NCBI RefSeq assembly: GCF_003025595.1
Contig: NZ_PYMI01000004.1
Span: forward strand, 496,001 to 560,000
Origin: Photobacterium ganghwense
Lineage (GTDB): Bacteria > Pseudomonadota > Gammaproteobacteria > Enterobacterales > Vibrionaceae
DNA length: 64,000 nt
Direction of reading: 5' to 3'
Shown here: positions 54,503 through 62,376 of the stretch, piece after piece
How the letters are laid out: every line of letters starts with the position of its first letter
Position numbering within the stretch: the first letter of the stretch is position 1
Position numbers and translations under genes: made by a program
The notes under the pieces: model-generated
Told to the model about the DNA's origin: nothing
Databases searched by the model: none
What the model saw: only the letters and a program-made list of their open reading frames with translations

Positions 54503-55150
54503 TTATACCGGCTCGCCGGCTTCATCCTCAACGACAATATCCGTCTCCAGGCTGGCTTCCGCTAACCAGCGCTGTATCGCCTGACTGTTGAGTACCCTTT
54601 GCTGATACGCTTTGGCCTGAGCAGACAACGGAATACCGTACGTTTGCATGCGCAATGCAACAGGGGCATACATCGCATCTGCGATAGACCACTCACCAAA
54701 CAGCCAACCATCAGGATAGAGCGCCATTTGCTCTGACCAGATCGCATCAATGCGAGCGATGTCATTGAGTGCCTCTTGGCTCAGTTCAACTTTTCGGCTT
54801 GCCCGGCAGTTCATCGGTAATTCATTACGCAGACTGAAAAAGCCTGAATGCATTTCTGCTGAAACAGCACGCGCCTTGGCTCTGTCTTTGGGTGAACGTG
54901 GCCAGGCTTTGCCCTCCAGGTAGGCTTCATTAACGTATTCCAAAATGGCGAGTGAATCCCATACCACCACCTCAACGTCGATCAAGGCAGGGACTTTAGC
55001 GGTTGGCGTAACCTCGGCCAGTGATTGATAAAACCCCTCACTGAACAGTTTGAGCTTCACCACCTCTACGTTTAGATCATTCTGTGCAAAAATAAGCCAG
55101 GCACGTAACGACCAGGTTGAGTAATTTTGGTTTCCAATAAAAAGTTGCAT
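54503..55150 (-). CDS. Glutathione S-transferase
   Basis: 215 residues from the ATG at 55150, which has a GGGAG site and matches the start MQLFIGNQNYSTWSLRAW of the family; a longer frame to 55231 is not supported. N-terminal thioredoxin-like domain to about 80 with the Ser of NYSTWS as likely catalytic residue and VPALIDVEVVVWDSLAI for glutathione binding. The C-terminal helical domain carries DALYxxD-like features (SIADAMYAPVALR). It conjugates or detoxifies electrophiles. Divergent LysR gene at 55263. Confidence 0.85.
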   Translation of the reverse strand: MQLFIGNQNYSTWSLRAWLIFAQNDLNVEVVKLKLFSEGFYQSLAEVTPTAKVPALIDVEVVVWDSLAILEYVNEAYLEGKAWPRSPKDRAKARAVSAEMHSGFFSLRNELPMNCRASRKVELSQEALNDIARIDAIWSEQMALYPDGWLFGEWSIADAMYAPVALRMQTYGIPLSAQAKAYQQRVLNSQAIQRWLAEASLETDIVVEDEAGEPV

Positions 55151-55262
55151 CTGAGCTCCCTGCGTGTTGTCTGAGTGTTTGCAGAGTAAGGGATTGTTTT
55201 CATAAGCACTAACGGATAGTTTTAATAGCACATATTAATAAAAACGATGGATTGCCGCCTGA

Positions 55263-56105
55263 ATGGACATTGATGCACTAAGAAGCTTTCTTGCTTTTGT
55301 TGAAACCGGCAGTTTTACTCGCGCAGCGAAGCAGATTCACCGCACCCAATCTGCATTCAGTGCACAAATGCGAAAACTGGAAGATGAGCTGAGCGTCAGC
55401 CTGTTTGTGAAAGAAGGCCGAAACCTCGTCTTAAGCGAAGCGGGTTTGGCGCTACGTACCCATGCCGAGCAGTTAGTCGCATTGCACAATAAAACCCTCA
55501 AGCAAGTAAAACGCTACGAGAACAAACGCTCGCTTCGGCTCGGTTGTCCGGAAGACTACAACGATATTATCCTGCCTAAAGTGATTCGTGTGCTTAAGCA
55601 AGCCGAACCCACCTGCTCTATTCAGGTTTACAGCCAGCCGAGTGTGACGCTGAGAGAATGGCTCGATGAAGGCAAAATCGACGCCGCGATTCTCACACGA
55701 GCACCCGGTAGCGAAGAAGGCCATTGGCTGATGCACGATCAGGGGGTCTGGATTGCAAGCAAAGAGTATGCATTGGATGACTCCCAGCCTGTGCCTCTGG
55801 CCTTGTTCCAGACAGACTGTAAGTATCACGCCGCCGCAATCGACGGCTTAACCAAGCGGGGCACGTCCTATTTGTTGCTTGCCTGCTGCAACACCGCATC
55901 CGCCCAACGGGCGATTGTCAGGGAAGGACTGGCCATTGGAGCCATGGGCAGGCTCAGCGTCACTGACGATTTGCGCATTCTCGACAACATGCCCCCTCTT
56001 CCTGCGGTGGACATTGCGCTGGTATCCGGCGTCTATCCCCATCCTTTGCTGGATAAAGAGTCTCTGGAAAGAATGACTTTAGACTTATCGTCATCTGTTA
56101 TCTGA
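55263..56105 (+). CDS. LysR-family regulator paired with the GST
   Basis: 280 residues. Winged helix at about 1-60 (MDIDALRSFLAFVETGSFTRAAKQIHRTQSAFSAQ would be the start region in part), effector domain after 88. Slightly shorter than the family average of about 300. It starts 112 bases from the GST start on the opposite strand, the normal LysR arrangement. I see no strong operator in the gap. Ligand unknown. Confidence 0.82.
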   Translation: MDIDALRSFLAFVETGSFTRAAKQIHRTQSAFSAQMRKLEDELSVSLFVKEGRNLVLSEAGLALRTHAEQLVALHNKTLKQVKRYENKRSLRLGCPEDYNDIILPKVIRVLKQAEPTCSIQVYSQPSVTLREWLDEGKIDAAILTRAPGSEEGHWLMHDQGVWIASKEYALDDSQPVPLALFQTDCKYHAAAIDGLTKRGTSYLLLACCNTASAQRAIVREGLAIGAMGRLSVTDDLRILDNMPPLPAVDIALVSGVYPHPLLDKESLERMTLDLSSSVI

Positions 56106-56228
56106 AAACAACATCGGAATTTAGCGCATGAAGGCAGTACATAAATGCTATGCTTAAACGCTGTGCATAAAGGCCGGGACAAGTTCAGCATGAAAACGGG
56201 TCAGCTAAGCGCAAAATCAATCACCAAT

Positions 56229-56256
56229 AAAAAAGCCCTCACCAAGGTGAGAGCTT
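56229..56256 (-). terminator. Terminator of the ornithine decarboxylase gene
   Basis: On the minus strand GCTCTCACC (56254-56246) pairs with GGTGAGGGC (56243-56235) with one wobble, followed by six Ts (56234-56229). The loop is only TT so the top pair will open. Confidence 0.72.
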
Positions 56257-56339
56257 CTCTGGATTCGTTAGCCGATTAATCAGTCACAGCTCTGTAATCA
56301 GGCTGAGCAATAATCCGTTGCAATCAGTTATTGATTGAC

Positions 56340-57539
56340 TCAGCCAATCATACGTTCGCTGTTCTCAGCATGCTCGTTCAGCAGTACTGTCTGCGCTCGT
56401 TTGAAGAAATTAAAATCGGTTGCTGTCGCACTGGTGTAAGCCCCCATCATACGACCAACCACCAAATCACCATTATCCAGTTTCGGCAGCATGATATTTT
56501 CAGCAATCACATCAATGCTGTCGCAGGTTGGTCCGGCCAGCACGCTTGGTACATACTCGCCTTCCTGTTTCAGCACCACCAGCGGGTACTGAGCATCATC
56601 AAACATCAGTCCGCTGAACGAGCCGTAAATACCGTCATCCAGGTAGTACCACATCTGACCTTCACGCTCGGCCTGTCCCATAACGGACGCCACACTGGTG
56701 ACAGACTGCGCCACAATAAAACGTCCTGGTTCAGCCAGCACCTGAACAGTCTCAGGCAACTCGTTCAGCGCTTCGTTGATTGGCACGCAGAACTGATCAA
56801 TAGGCATCACCTGCTTAGAGTAAGAAACAGGGAAACCGCCACCGATATCCAGCGTACTCAGTGCTGGCAGACCACGTGCAACCACTTGCTCCATCACCGT
56901 TTTACAGGTGCGAATGGCTTCAACATATTTTTGTGGATTCGTGGTTTGTGACCCGACATGGAATGACAGGCCTTTAATGCGAATATTCCATTCTTTCGCC
57001 ATTTCGATAATGGTCAGCGCCTGTTCTGGTGAACAGCCAAACTTTTTCGACAAATCAGCAAACGATTCTGAGTTACGGAAGCTCAGGCGTACCAACAACT
57101 CAACGTCATTTTGATACGCTTTGAACTTCGCCAGTTCATTAAGGTTATCGACAACAAACACATTGCAGCCATAAGCCAGCGCATCACGAATATCAGCATC
57201 ACGCTTAATAGGATGTGTGTGAATTGTGCGTTCGGCAGGTACACCTTCCTGCGCGACCAACTCAACTTCACCACTGGTTGCCAAATCAAAGCTTGCGCCT
57301 TCATCCAATAGCGTCCTGACTACTGCCGGATGCGGCAGAGGTTTTAACGCAAAGTGAAGAGTCACTCCCGGCAACGCATTGTGCAGCGCACGGTACTGCT
57401 GGCGAATCACGTCGCAATCAAGCAGAAGTAACGGTGCACCAAATTGCTCTACCGACGATGTAATTAATTGTGTTTCGTCAGCAGAAAGCGCCTGAGAAGA
57501 AAAAGATTGGAAATCCAGAACAGAATGAGCGTGAGCCAT
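56340..57539 (-). CDS. Group IV PLP-dependent ornithine (or lysine/ornithine) decarboxylase
   Basis: 399 residues from the ATG at 57539, which has GGAGACTTGCA before it; an in-frame ATG 24 bases upstream is less likely. Alanine-racemase-like fold. PLP lysine K66 (LHFALKPLPH), H194 (FHVGSQ), the phosphate loop GGGFP at 233-237, and the catalytic C339-D340 (GPTCDSID). It makes putrescine from ornithine, and perhaps cadaverine from lysine as in the Vibrio vulnificus homologue. The length fits the bacterial short group, unlike the 700-residue SpeC/SpeF. The leader is long and structured, see separate entry. Single gene with its own terminator. Confidence 0.86.
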   Translation of the reverse strand: MAHAHSVLDFQSFSSQALSADETQLITSSVEQFGAPLLLLDCDVIRQQYRALHNALPGVTLHFALKPLPHPAVVRTLLDEGASFDLATSGEVELVAQEGVPAERTIHTHPIKRDADIRDALAYGCNVFVVDNLNELAKFKAYQNDVELLVRLSFRNSESFADLSKKFGCSPEQALTIIEMAKEWNIRIKGLSFHVGSQTTNPQKYVEAIRTCKTVMEQVVARGLPALSTLDIGGGFPVSYSKQVMPIDQFCVPINEALNELPETVQVLAEPGRFIVAQSVTSVASVMGQAEREGQMWYYLDDGIYGSFSGLMFDDAQYPLVVLKQEGEYVPSVLAGPTCDSIDVIAENIMLPKLDNGDLVVGRMMGAYTSATATDFNFFKRAQTVLLNEHAENSERMIG

Positions 57540-57560
57540 TGCAAGTCTCCAGTACATAAG

Positions 57561-57590
57561 CACTTTTCATTTACATAGTGATGAAAAGTG
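57561..57590 (-). promoter_or_regulatory. Perfect hairpin in the decarboxylase leader
   Basis: CACTTTTCAT (57561-57570) and ATGAAAAGTG (57581-57590) pair over 10 bases around a 10-base loop, directly upstream of the ribosome site of the decarboxylase. CACTTTTCAT occurs again at 57854-57863. Either a protein operator or a translation-control stem. Confidence 0.5.
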
Positions 57591-57597
57591 GAGCGTC

Positions 57598-57720
57598 AAA
57601 AAAAGCGCAGTTGCGCAGTCAAAGTCACTCTTGGATAGTTGCTCTATCGCCTTGCCACAAAACGTGATGTGATGTACTCGGATTGGCTATCATCAAGAAG
57701 CAGCGCGATAGTAAGGTCAT
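57598..57720 (-). promoter_or_regulatory. Candidate attenuator leader with small ORF
   Basis: A possible 31-codon ORF reads from 57720 to the TGA at 57625. Within it CTATCGC (57711-57705) can pair with GCGATAG (57650-57644), or GATAG (57691-57687) can pair with CTATC (57638-57634); nearer partners CTATC/GATAG are also available. After the stop comes GCGC-AACT-GCGC (57616-57605) and seven Ts (57604-57598). The small ORF lacks a good ribosome site. Confidence 0.35.
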
Positions 57721-58270
57721 AAAGTTACTGGTGCAATAAAAAATTAGGGCAATGAAATCAAATTTTTTTTGTTGTGAAGATTGGGTAATTTGATGGTAGT
57801 AGATGAAACATTGAGAACGTTCTAAGAATTTTTTTGCCTTGTTGAGCTAAAAACACTTTTCATAAATTAAATTTATTTGATTTTTTCAATTTAATTTCAT
57901 ACACACCAAAACATTAAAAACAATAATACTAAAAATAATAATAAATCCCAATATCACCTTAAATTACAATTTTAATTATAACTAAAATCATCATTAAAGA
58001 TATTGTTATGATTATAGGAAACTCGTAATTATTCAGTCATATATTGCACCTATCATTTTATCGTTAAAGTGATTCATATATGTGAGAGACGTACACTTTT
58101 TTATCCATAGCTCTTTGACACATGCACATAACAAAATATAACCTAGCCATCGATGAATAAATTTCAATGCAGTAAACGGTGGTTATTATTAATTTACTAA
58201 GTAATGCTTTTTTAAGTTAAGAAATTTACGTGGACTTAAAAAGTATTTTATCTAAATTTTGAGGAAAAAA
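57721..58270. other. A+T-rich gap before the repeat lipoprotein
   Basis: 550 bases of A/T-rich sequence with poly-A and poly-T tracts. No gene, RNA or repeat is evident other than the second CACTTTTCAT copy at 57854. It must carry the promoters of the decarboxylase leader and of the lipoprotein operon. Confidence 0.4.
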
Positions 58271-61240
58271 ATGCGCATATTAGGAAGTATGGCAGTTTTG
58301 ACTGCTTTTACGCTATTTGGTTGTGGTGGCGGAAACAGTGATGATCCAGAAACTAAATTAGGAAGCCGAACTCTAGTTAAGTCATCAATTATCCCTGCTT
58401 CTGAGCAATGTACCAGTGGCGGACTAGAAATAGCAATGGGAACAGACTTAAATGGCAATGGCTCTCTTGAACCAAATGAAATTACTGGTTACCAAACCAT
58501 CTGTAATGGAAGCATTGGAAATGCGTCATTAATTGATATTAAATCAATTCCTTCTGGTGCTCACTGCGCTAACGGTGGCAGTGAGTTTACAATTGGAATG
58601 GATGTTAATGGCGATAGCAAACTCTCAGAAAGTGAGATTATAGAAACATCATTTATGTGTAACAGCAGTGGCCACAATGGAAATGATGACTACATTTTCT
58701 TAGTACGTATCCGTGGCGAAGGTCCCGGCGAAAGCTGTGATTTTGGCGGTAGTGTAGTATTAGTTGGTTCGGATAACAATCGCAATGGTGTACTGGACAA
58801 TGATGAAGTGATAACCCAGCATTATACCTGTTATAACCAATCACCAGGAGAGAACGTTCCACCAACTGTTCCTGCATTAACTATACATAATACTGCCATC
58901 AATACTTCATTAACCAGTGTACTTTCTGCCTCAGATATTGAAAATGATCGTATAACCTATGCAGTAACTCAAAACCCTACCAATGGACAGATTATTACAT
59001 TCAACTCACTCACTGGTGAATTCACTTACCAACCTAACAATGATTATTCTGGGGTTGATACCTTCTACTATGTTGCTGATGATGGTAAAAATCAGTCTAC
59101 GGAAGGTGAAATTCGATTTAACATTTCAGATATAGCCCCTCCTAAAGGCCATTTTCTTATCAATACAAATAATATTCAATTTATAGATTACCCAGACGGT
59201 ATTACCTCCCGCACTTTTTCTATTAGCGGAAAAAATATTGAAGCCAATATTGTTGCTGACCTTGCTTCACCAGCTGCGATTAGTGCACTCAACCTCAAGG
59301 CATTAGCGGATAAGGAAGATGGCGCCATTGCTCCTTCAGTAAGCTTAAATGTTGCTCAATTACCAAAAGCAAAAGGAACAACGACAATCGAAGTGACATT
59401 GGTTGATGGCTCTGATGTGGTTCGTTCAATCGGTGAACGTCAAGTAACATTCTCTTATGTGTACGATTGGATTTCTGATGGTACAACCTTAGAAATCAAT
59501 CCAACCCAAAATGGTACCGCTACAGCCACCTACTACACAAAAGACGGAGAGTTAGCCGTAAGACTGAAGCTTGAAAACGATTCATCAATATTCAGTGTAG
59601 ATGCAAATAATTCACTGTTATTTAATGTTGCTTCGCTTTTCGATGATGAGCAATTAGGTGTAGCTTTGAGCAATACAGGTATGAGGAATGGTTATTACTC
59701 ATACAAAGTGAACTTTTCAAACTTCCCAGCAGTAGACTCCTATGGTGAAAACTTCACCTCTTTTAGTGGTGGTTTTAATGTCACTGATAAGCCAGTGCCA
59801 TTAACTCAAAATGTCAATAAAACTCTATTGGTAAGGCAGGGGCAGCTAATTCAACAGTCAGTGAAATTAACTGGATATGGCGGTACCGGCCCTCTCGTAT
59901 TTTCAAAAGTTAATCCAGCTATTACTGGAACTGCAACATTAACCGATCCCAATGAAGGAATGGTAGTTTATGCTCCATTAAGCCCTGACCTTTTGGTTGA
60001 TGATGCCTTTAGTTATAAAGTTAATGACAGTTTCCTCGATTCAAATGTTTCTAAGGTTAGACTAAACATTACTGATGACACCGCAACAGAAACTGCATCA
60101 CTTAAAGCAATTTATAACACTAAGACATCTTTGCTGGAATTAACCTGGCTAGACAAATGGCAGAACGAAATAGGATTTAAAGTTGAAAAGTATAGGGAAA
60201 GCTGTGACTGCTGGGAAACAGCTGAACTTTTAGCTTACTCACCAGAAAGCGGGTTACCATTGTCATGGAAACGAAATGTCAGTGAACGCACCTACTACCG
60301 AGTGTTTGCAATGCTACCTGATGGCGACGCGCTGCTTAAACCAGGAGTTGTAGTTGCAAATGCTGACTATCATCCAACTGTAGTTTACGACCAGTCATCC
60401 CCTGTTGTGGGATTACTGAATGCAACGATTAGTGATCCATCCACATTAATATCAAACATCACATGGTATGTTGACTTATCACATAAATGCACTGGGACAG
60501 AGCCATCTTGTCGGATAGACACAACACGAATGGCCGATGGAATCCATTCAGTAATAGTTCGGGCCATGCTGCAACAATCATCTTATATTGATGTTGAATC
60601 CAGCTTTTCAAGTAACAACCCAGCTCAGATTGTTAGCCCAAAAATCAGCCAACATATCCATACTGGATCTAGTAGCACAACTACGCCGGATATCGGAGAT
60701 TATGAAATCCAAGTATCGGCTTCTGATGATACAGGGATCAGTTACCTAGAGTTGCAAATGGACGACATGGCTCCAATTCGACTCACTGCACCTAACTCAA
60801 CATGGTATCGTTCACAAAACTACTGCAAAGTTTACCCTAATAATTGTAAAGACAAGAACGCATATACTTGGCCATTAAACAATCTGCTGCCTGGTTCCCA
60901 CTTCTATACAATTCTTGCTGAGTCTAACAGAGGGGAGAAAAGAGAGATCCACTCAAAACTAAATGTGCCAATATCTATTGATCTATTGTCTCCATCAAAC
61001 AGCGACGTTAAAGGCAATACACTTCGTGTTCTCGGGAACATAGGCACAACCAATAATCCAGTTAGAATCACTGTCACACTAGGAAGTATTAATGTGTTAG
61101 ACACTACTGGTAAGAGCTTTGATACGAACATTGACATGCAAAATATCGCCGAAGGAACTTATTCATTAAGAATAACTGTTAAAGATGTTGTTGGTGGTGC
61201 ATCAGCAACACTAACCAAAACTCTACACTATAGGAAATAG
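58271..61240 (+). CDS. Large surface lipoprotein with calcium-loop repeats and Ig/cadherin-like domains
   Basis: 989 residues from the ATG at 58271 (GAGGAAAAAA before it). Lipobox LFGC puts the lipid on C18. Residues 47-187 hold three repeats with the same plan: Cys, 12 residues on an Asp opening an EF-hand-like loop (D59-E70, D111-E122, D168-E179), and a second Cys 31 residues after the first. This resembles DUF7151. A cadherin-like/tandem-95 domain follows (about 195-285), then several beta domains, one reading like a fibronectin III unit (about 605-690, VEKYRESCDCWETAELL). Expected to be on the outer surface; role unknown, adhesion or matrix binding is a guess. A+T-rich. The small outer-membrane-like gene starts 6 bases later. 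Confidence 0.75.
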   Translation: MRILGSMAVLTAFTLFGCGGGNSDDPETKLGSRTLVKSSIIPASEQCTSGGLEIAMGTDLNGNGSLEPNEITGYQTICNGSIGNASLIDIKSIPSGAHCANGGSEFTIGMDVNGDSKLSESEIIETSFMCNSSGHNGNDDYIFLVRIRGEGPGESCDFGGSVVLVGSDNNRNGVLDNDEVITQHYTCYNQSPGENVPPTVPALTIHNTAINTSLTSVLSASDIENDRITYAVTQNPTNGQIITFNSLTGEFTYQPNNDYSGVDTFYYVADDGKNQSTEGEIRFNISDIAPPKGHFLINTNNIQFIDYPDGITSRTFSISGKNIEANIVADLASPAAISALNLKALADKEDGAIAPSVSLNVAQLPKAKGTTTIEVTLVDGSDVVRSIGERQVTFSYVYDWISDGTTLEINPTQNGTATATYYTKDGELAVRLKLENDSSIFSVDANNSLLFNVASLFDDEQLGVALSNTGMRNGYYSYKVNFSNFPAVDSYGENFTSFSGGFNVTDKPVPLTQNVNKTLLVRQGQLIQQSVKLTGYGGTGPLVFSKVNPAITGTATLTDPNEGMVVYAPLSPDLLVDDAFSYKVNDSFLDSNVSKVRLNITDDTATETASLKAIYNTKTSLLELTWLDKWQNEIGFKVEKYRESCDCWETAELLAYSPESGLPLSWKRNVSERTYYRVFAMLPDGDALLKPGVVVANADYHPTVVYDQSSPVVGLLNATISDPSTLISNITWYVDLSHKCTGTEPSCRIDTTRMADGIHSVIVRAMLQQSSYIDVESSFSSNNPAQIVSPKISQHIHTGSSSTTTPDIGDYEIQVSASDDTGISYLELQMDDMAPIRLTAPNSTWYRSQNYCKVYPNNCKDKNAYTWPLNNLLPGSHFYTILAESNRGEKREIHSKLNVPISIDLLSPSNSDVKGNTLRVLGNIGTTNNPVRITVTLGSINVLDTTGKSFDTNIDMQNIAEGTYSLRITVKDVVGGASATLTKTLHYRK

Positions 61241-61246
61241 CCAGTT

Positions 61247-62290
61247 ATGCGGTTTGCTATTTTCATTTTGCTTCTAGTATCGAGGGGTGCCTACCCCTCT
61301 ATACTTGATTTACCTATTGATGCATCAAAAATCAATGAGTTTTGGGTAAACACTTCATATTCAACTGAGAAATTTGATGCTTTTAATTATTCAGAAAAAG
61401 TATCAAGCACAACTAAATTTGATAATGAGCTTTCTGTGAATTTAGGTTTTAATTATAATACTAATTATAAATTAAGTGATTATACAATAATTTCTCGGGG
61501 TAGCATATTCTACCGAACGTTATCAGTTGATAGAACGGTTGAGCCTAAAAGCTTAGAAGTTGATCAATATGGACTTGCCATAAAACTACAACTTATGGAT
61601 GAAGATAACTCTAACGGCTTTGAATTTGGATTTTATCACAGTAAGTTCCCAAATAAAAAATTTCATAAGTACCAAATTGGAAATGTAATTTTTGGTGAGG
61701 ATATTGTGTTATACGATCCGACAACTCTGAAACCATTGCCTTTACTCGAAATAGAAAACAAAGAGATAGGCACTTCATTTCACTATTTAACAAAGCTTAC
61801 ACCACACAAGCCATTACATTTTTCTATTGGATACCGATTGTCTGAAATTACACCAGAGGTTGACTCTCGACTGTTCCATATCAAAGATGAAAATTTTCTT
61901 GATATGGAAGTAAATGGATCTGCTATTCGAGATCATATAAGTACTTTGAAAAGAAAGTCCCCGCAAAATGATAAGTGGTATGAGCATATTTTTGATGTAA
62001 AGCTTATCTATCTTTTGTCATTTAATGAAAAATTGAAAGGGATTACTGCCTTAAGCGGATATTACGTAACTGAATCAAATTATGAGCAAGGCTACAAGGA
62101 GAAATTTAACGCCACCGTTGATGCAAGACTGATGTATAGTTTAACAAACAACACATCAATCTTTGCTAGTTGGCACGCGGCCTCTAATTATACTCTCGGT
62201 ATTTATCCTGGAACTTATAACCAACAAACGGCCTCATTCTTTGGACATCCATATTCTTATTTATCTGCAGGAGTATCTGTTGATTTTTAA
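61247..62290 (+). CDS. Putative outer-membrane beta-barrel protein
   Basis: 347 residues with a short signal peptide (RFAIFILLLVSRGAYP). The mature part alternates aromatic and polar residues (SVNLGFNYNTNYKL, ISRGSIFYRTLSVD) and ends with a C-terminal Phe (SAGVSVDF), both typical of outer-membrane barrels. Six bases separate it from the lipoprotein gene, and AGGAAATAGCCAGTT precedes its ATG, so the two are one operon and may work together, the lipoprotein on a barrel that carries or anchors it. I do not recognise a family. Very A+T-rich, like the lipoprotein. Confidence 0.65.
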   Translation: MRFAIFILLLVSRGAYPSILDLPIDASKINEFWVNTSYSTEKFDAFNYSEKVSSTTKFDNELSVNLGFNYNTNYKLSDYTIISRGSIFYRTLSVDRTVEPKSLEVDQYGLAIKLQLMDEDNSNGFEFGFYHSKFPNKKFHKYQIGNVIFGEDIVLYDPTTLKPLPLLEIENKEIGTSFHYLTKLTPHKPLHFSIGYRLSEITPEVDSRLFHIKDENFLDMEVNGSAIRDHISTLKRKSPQNDKWYEHIFDVKLIYLLSFNEKLKGITALSGYYVTESNYEQGYKEKFNATVDARLMYSLTNNTSIFASWHAASNYTLGIYPGTYNQQTASFFGHPYSYLSAGVSVDF

Positions 62291-62332
62291 CTATGAGTGA
62301 TAAGCAGTCAGTATTTCCATAGTAAAAAGCCC

Positions 62333-62359
62333 GAACATATGTCCGGGCTATTTCGTTTC
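62333..62359 (-). terminator. Terminator of the hexosaminidase gene
   Basis: AGCCCG (62338-62343) pairs with CGGGCT (62354-62359) with a near-palindromic core ACATATGT inside. On the minus strand five Ts follow. It may also serve the convergent barrel gene. Confidence 0.65.
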
Positions 62360-62376
62360 AACTAATCAAACGAACC

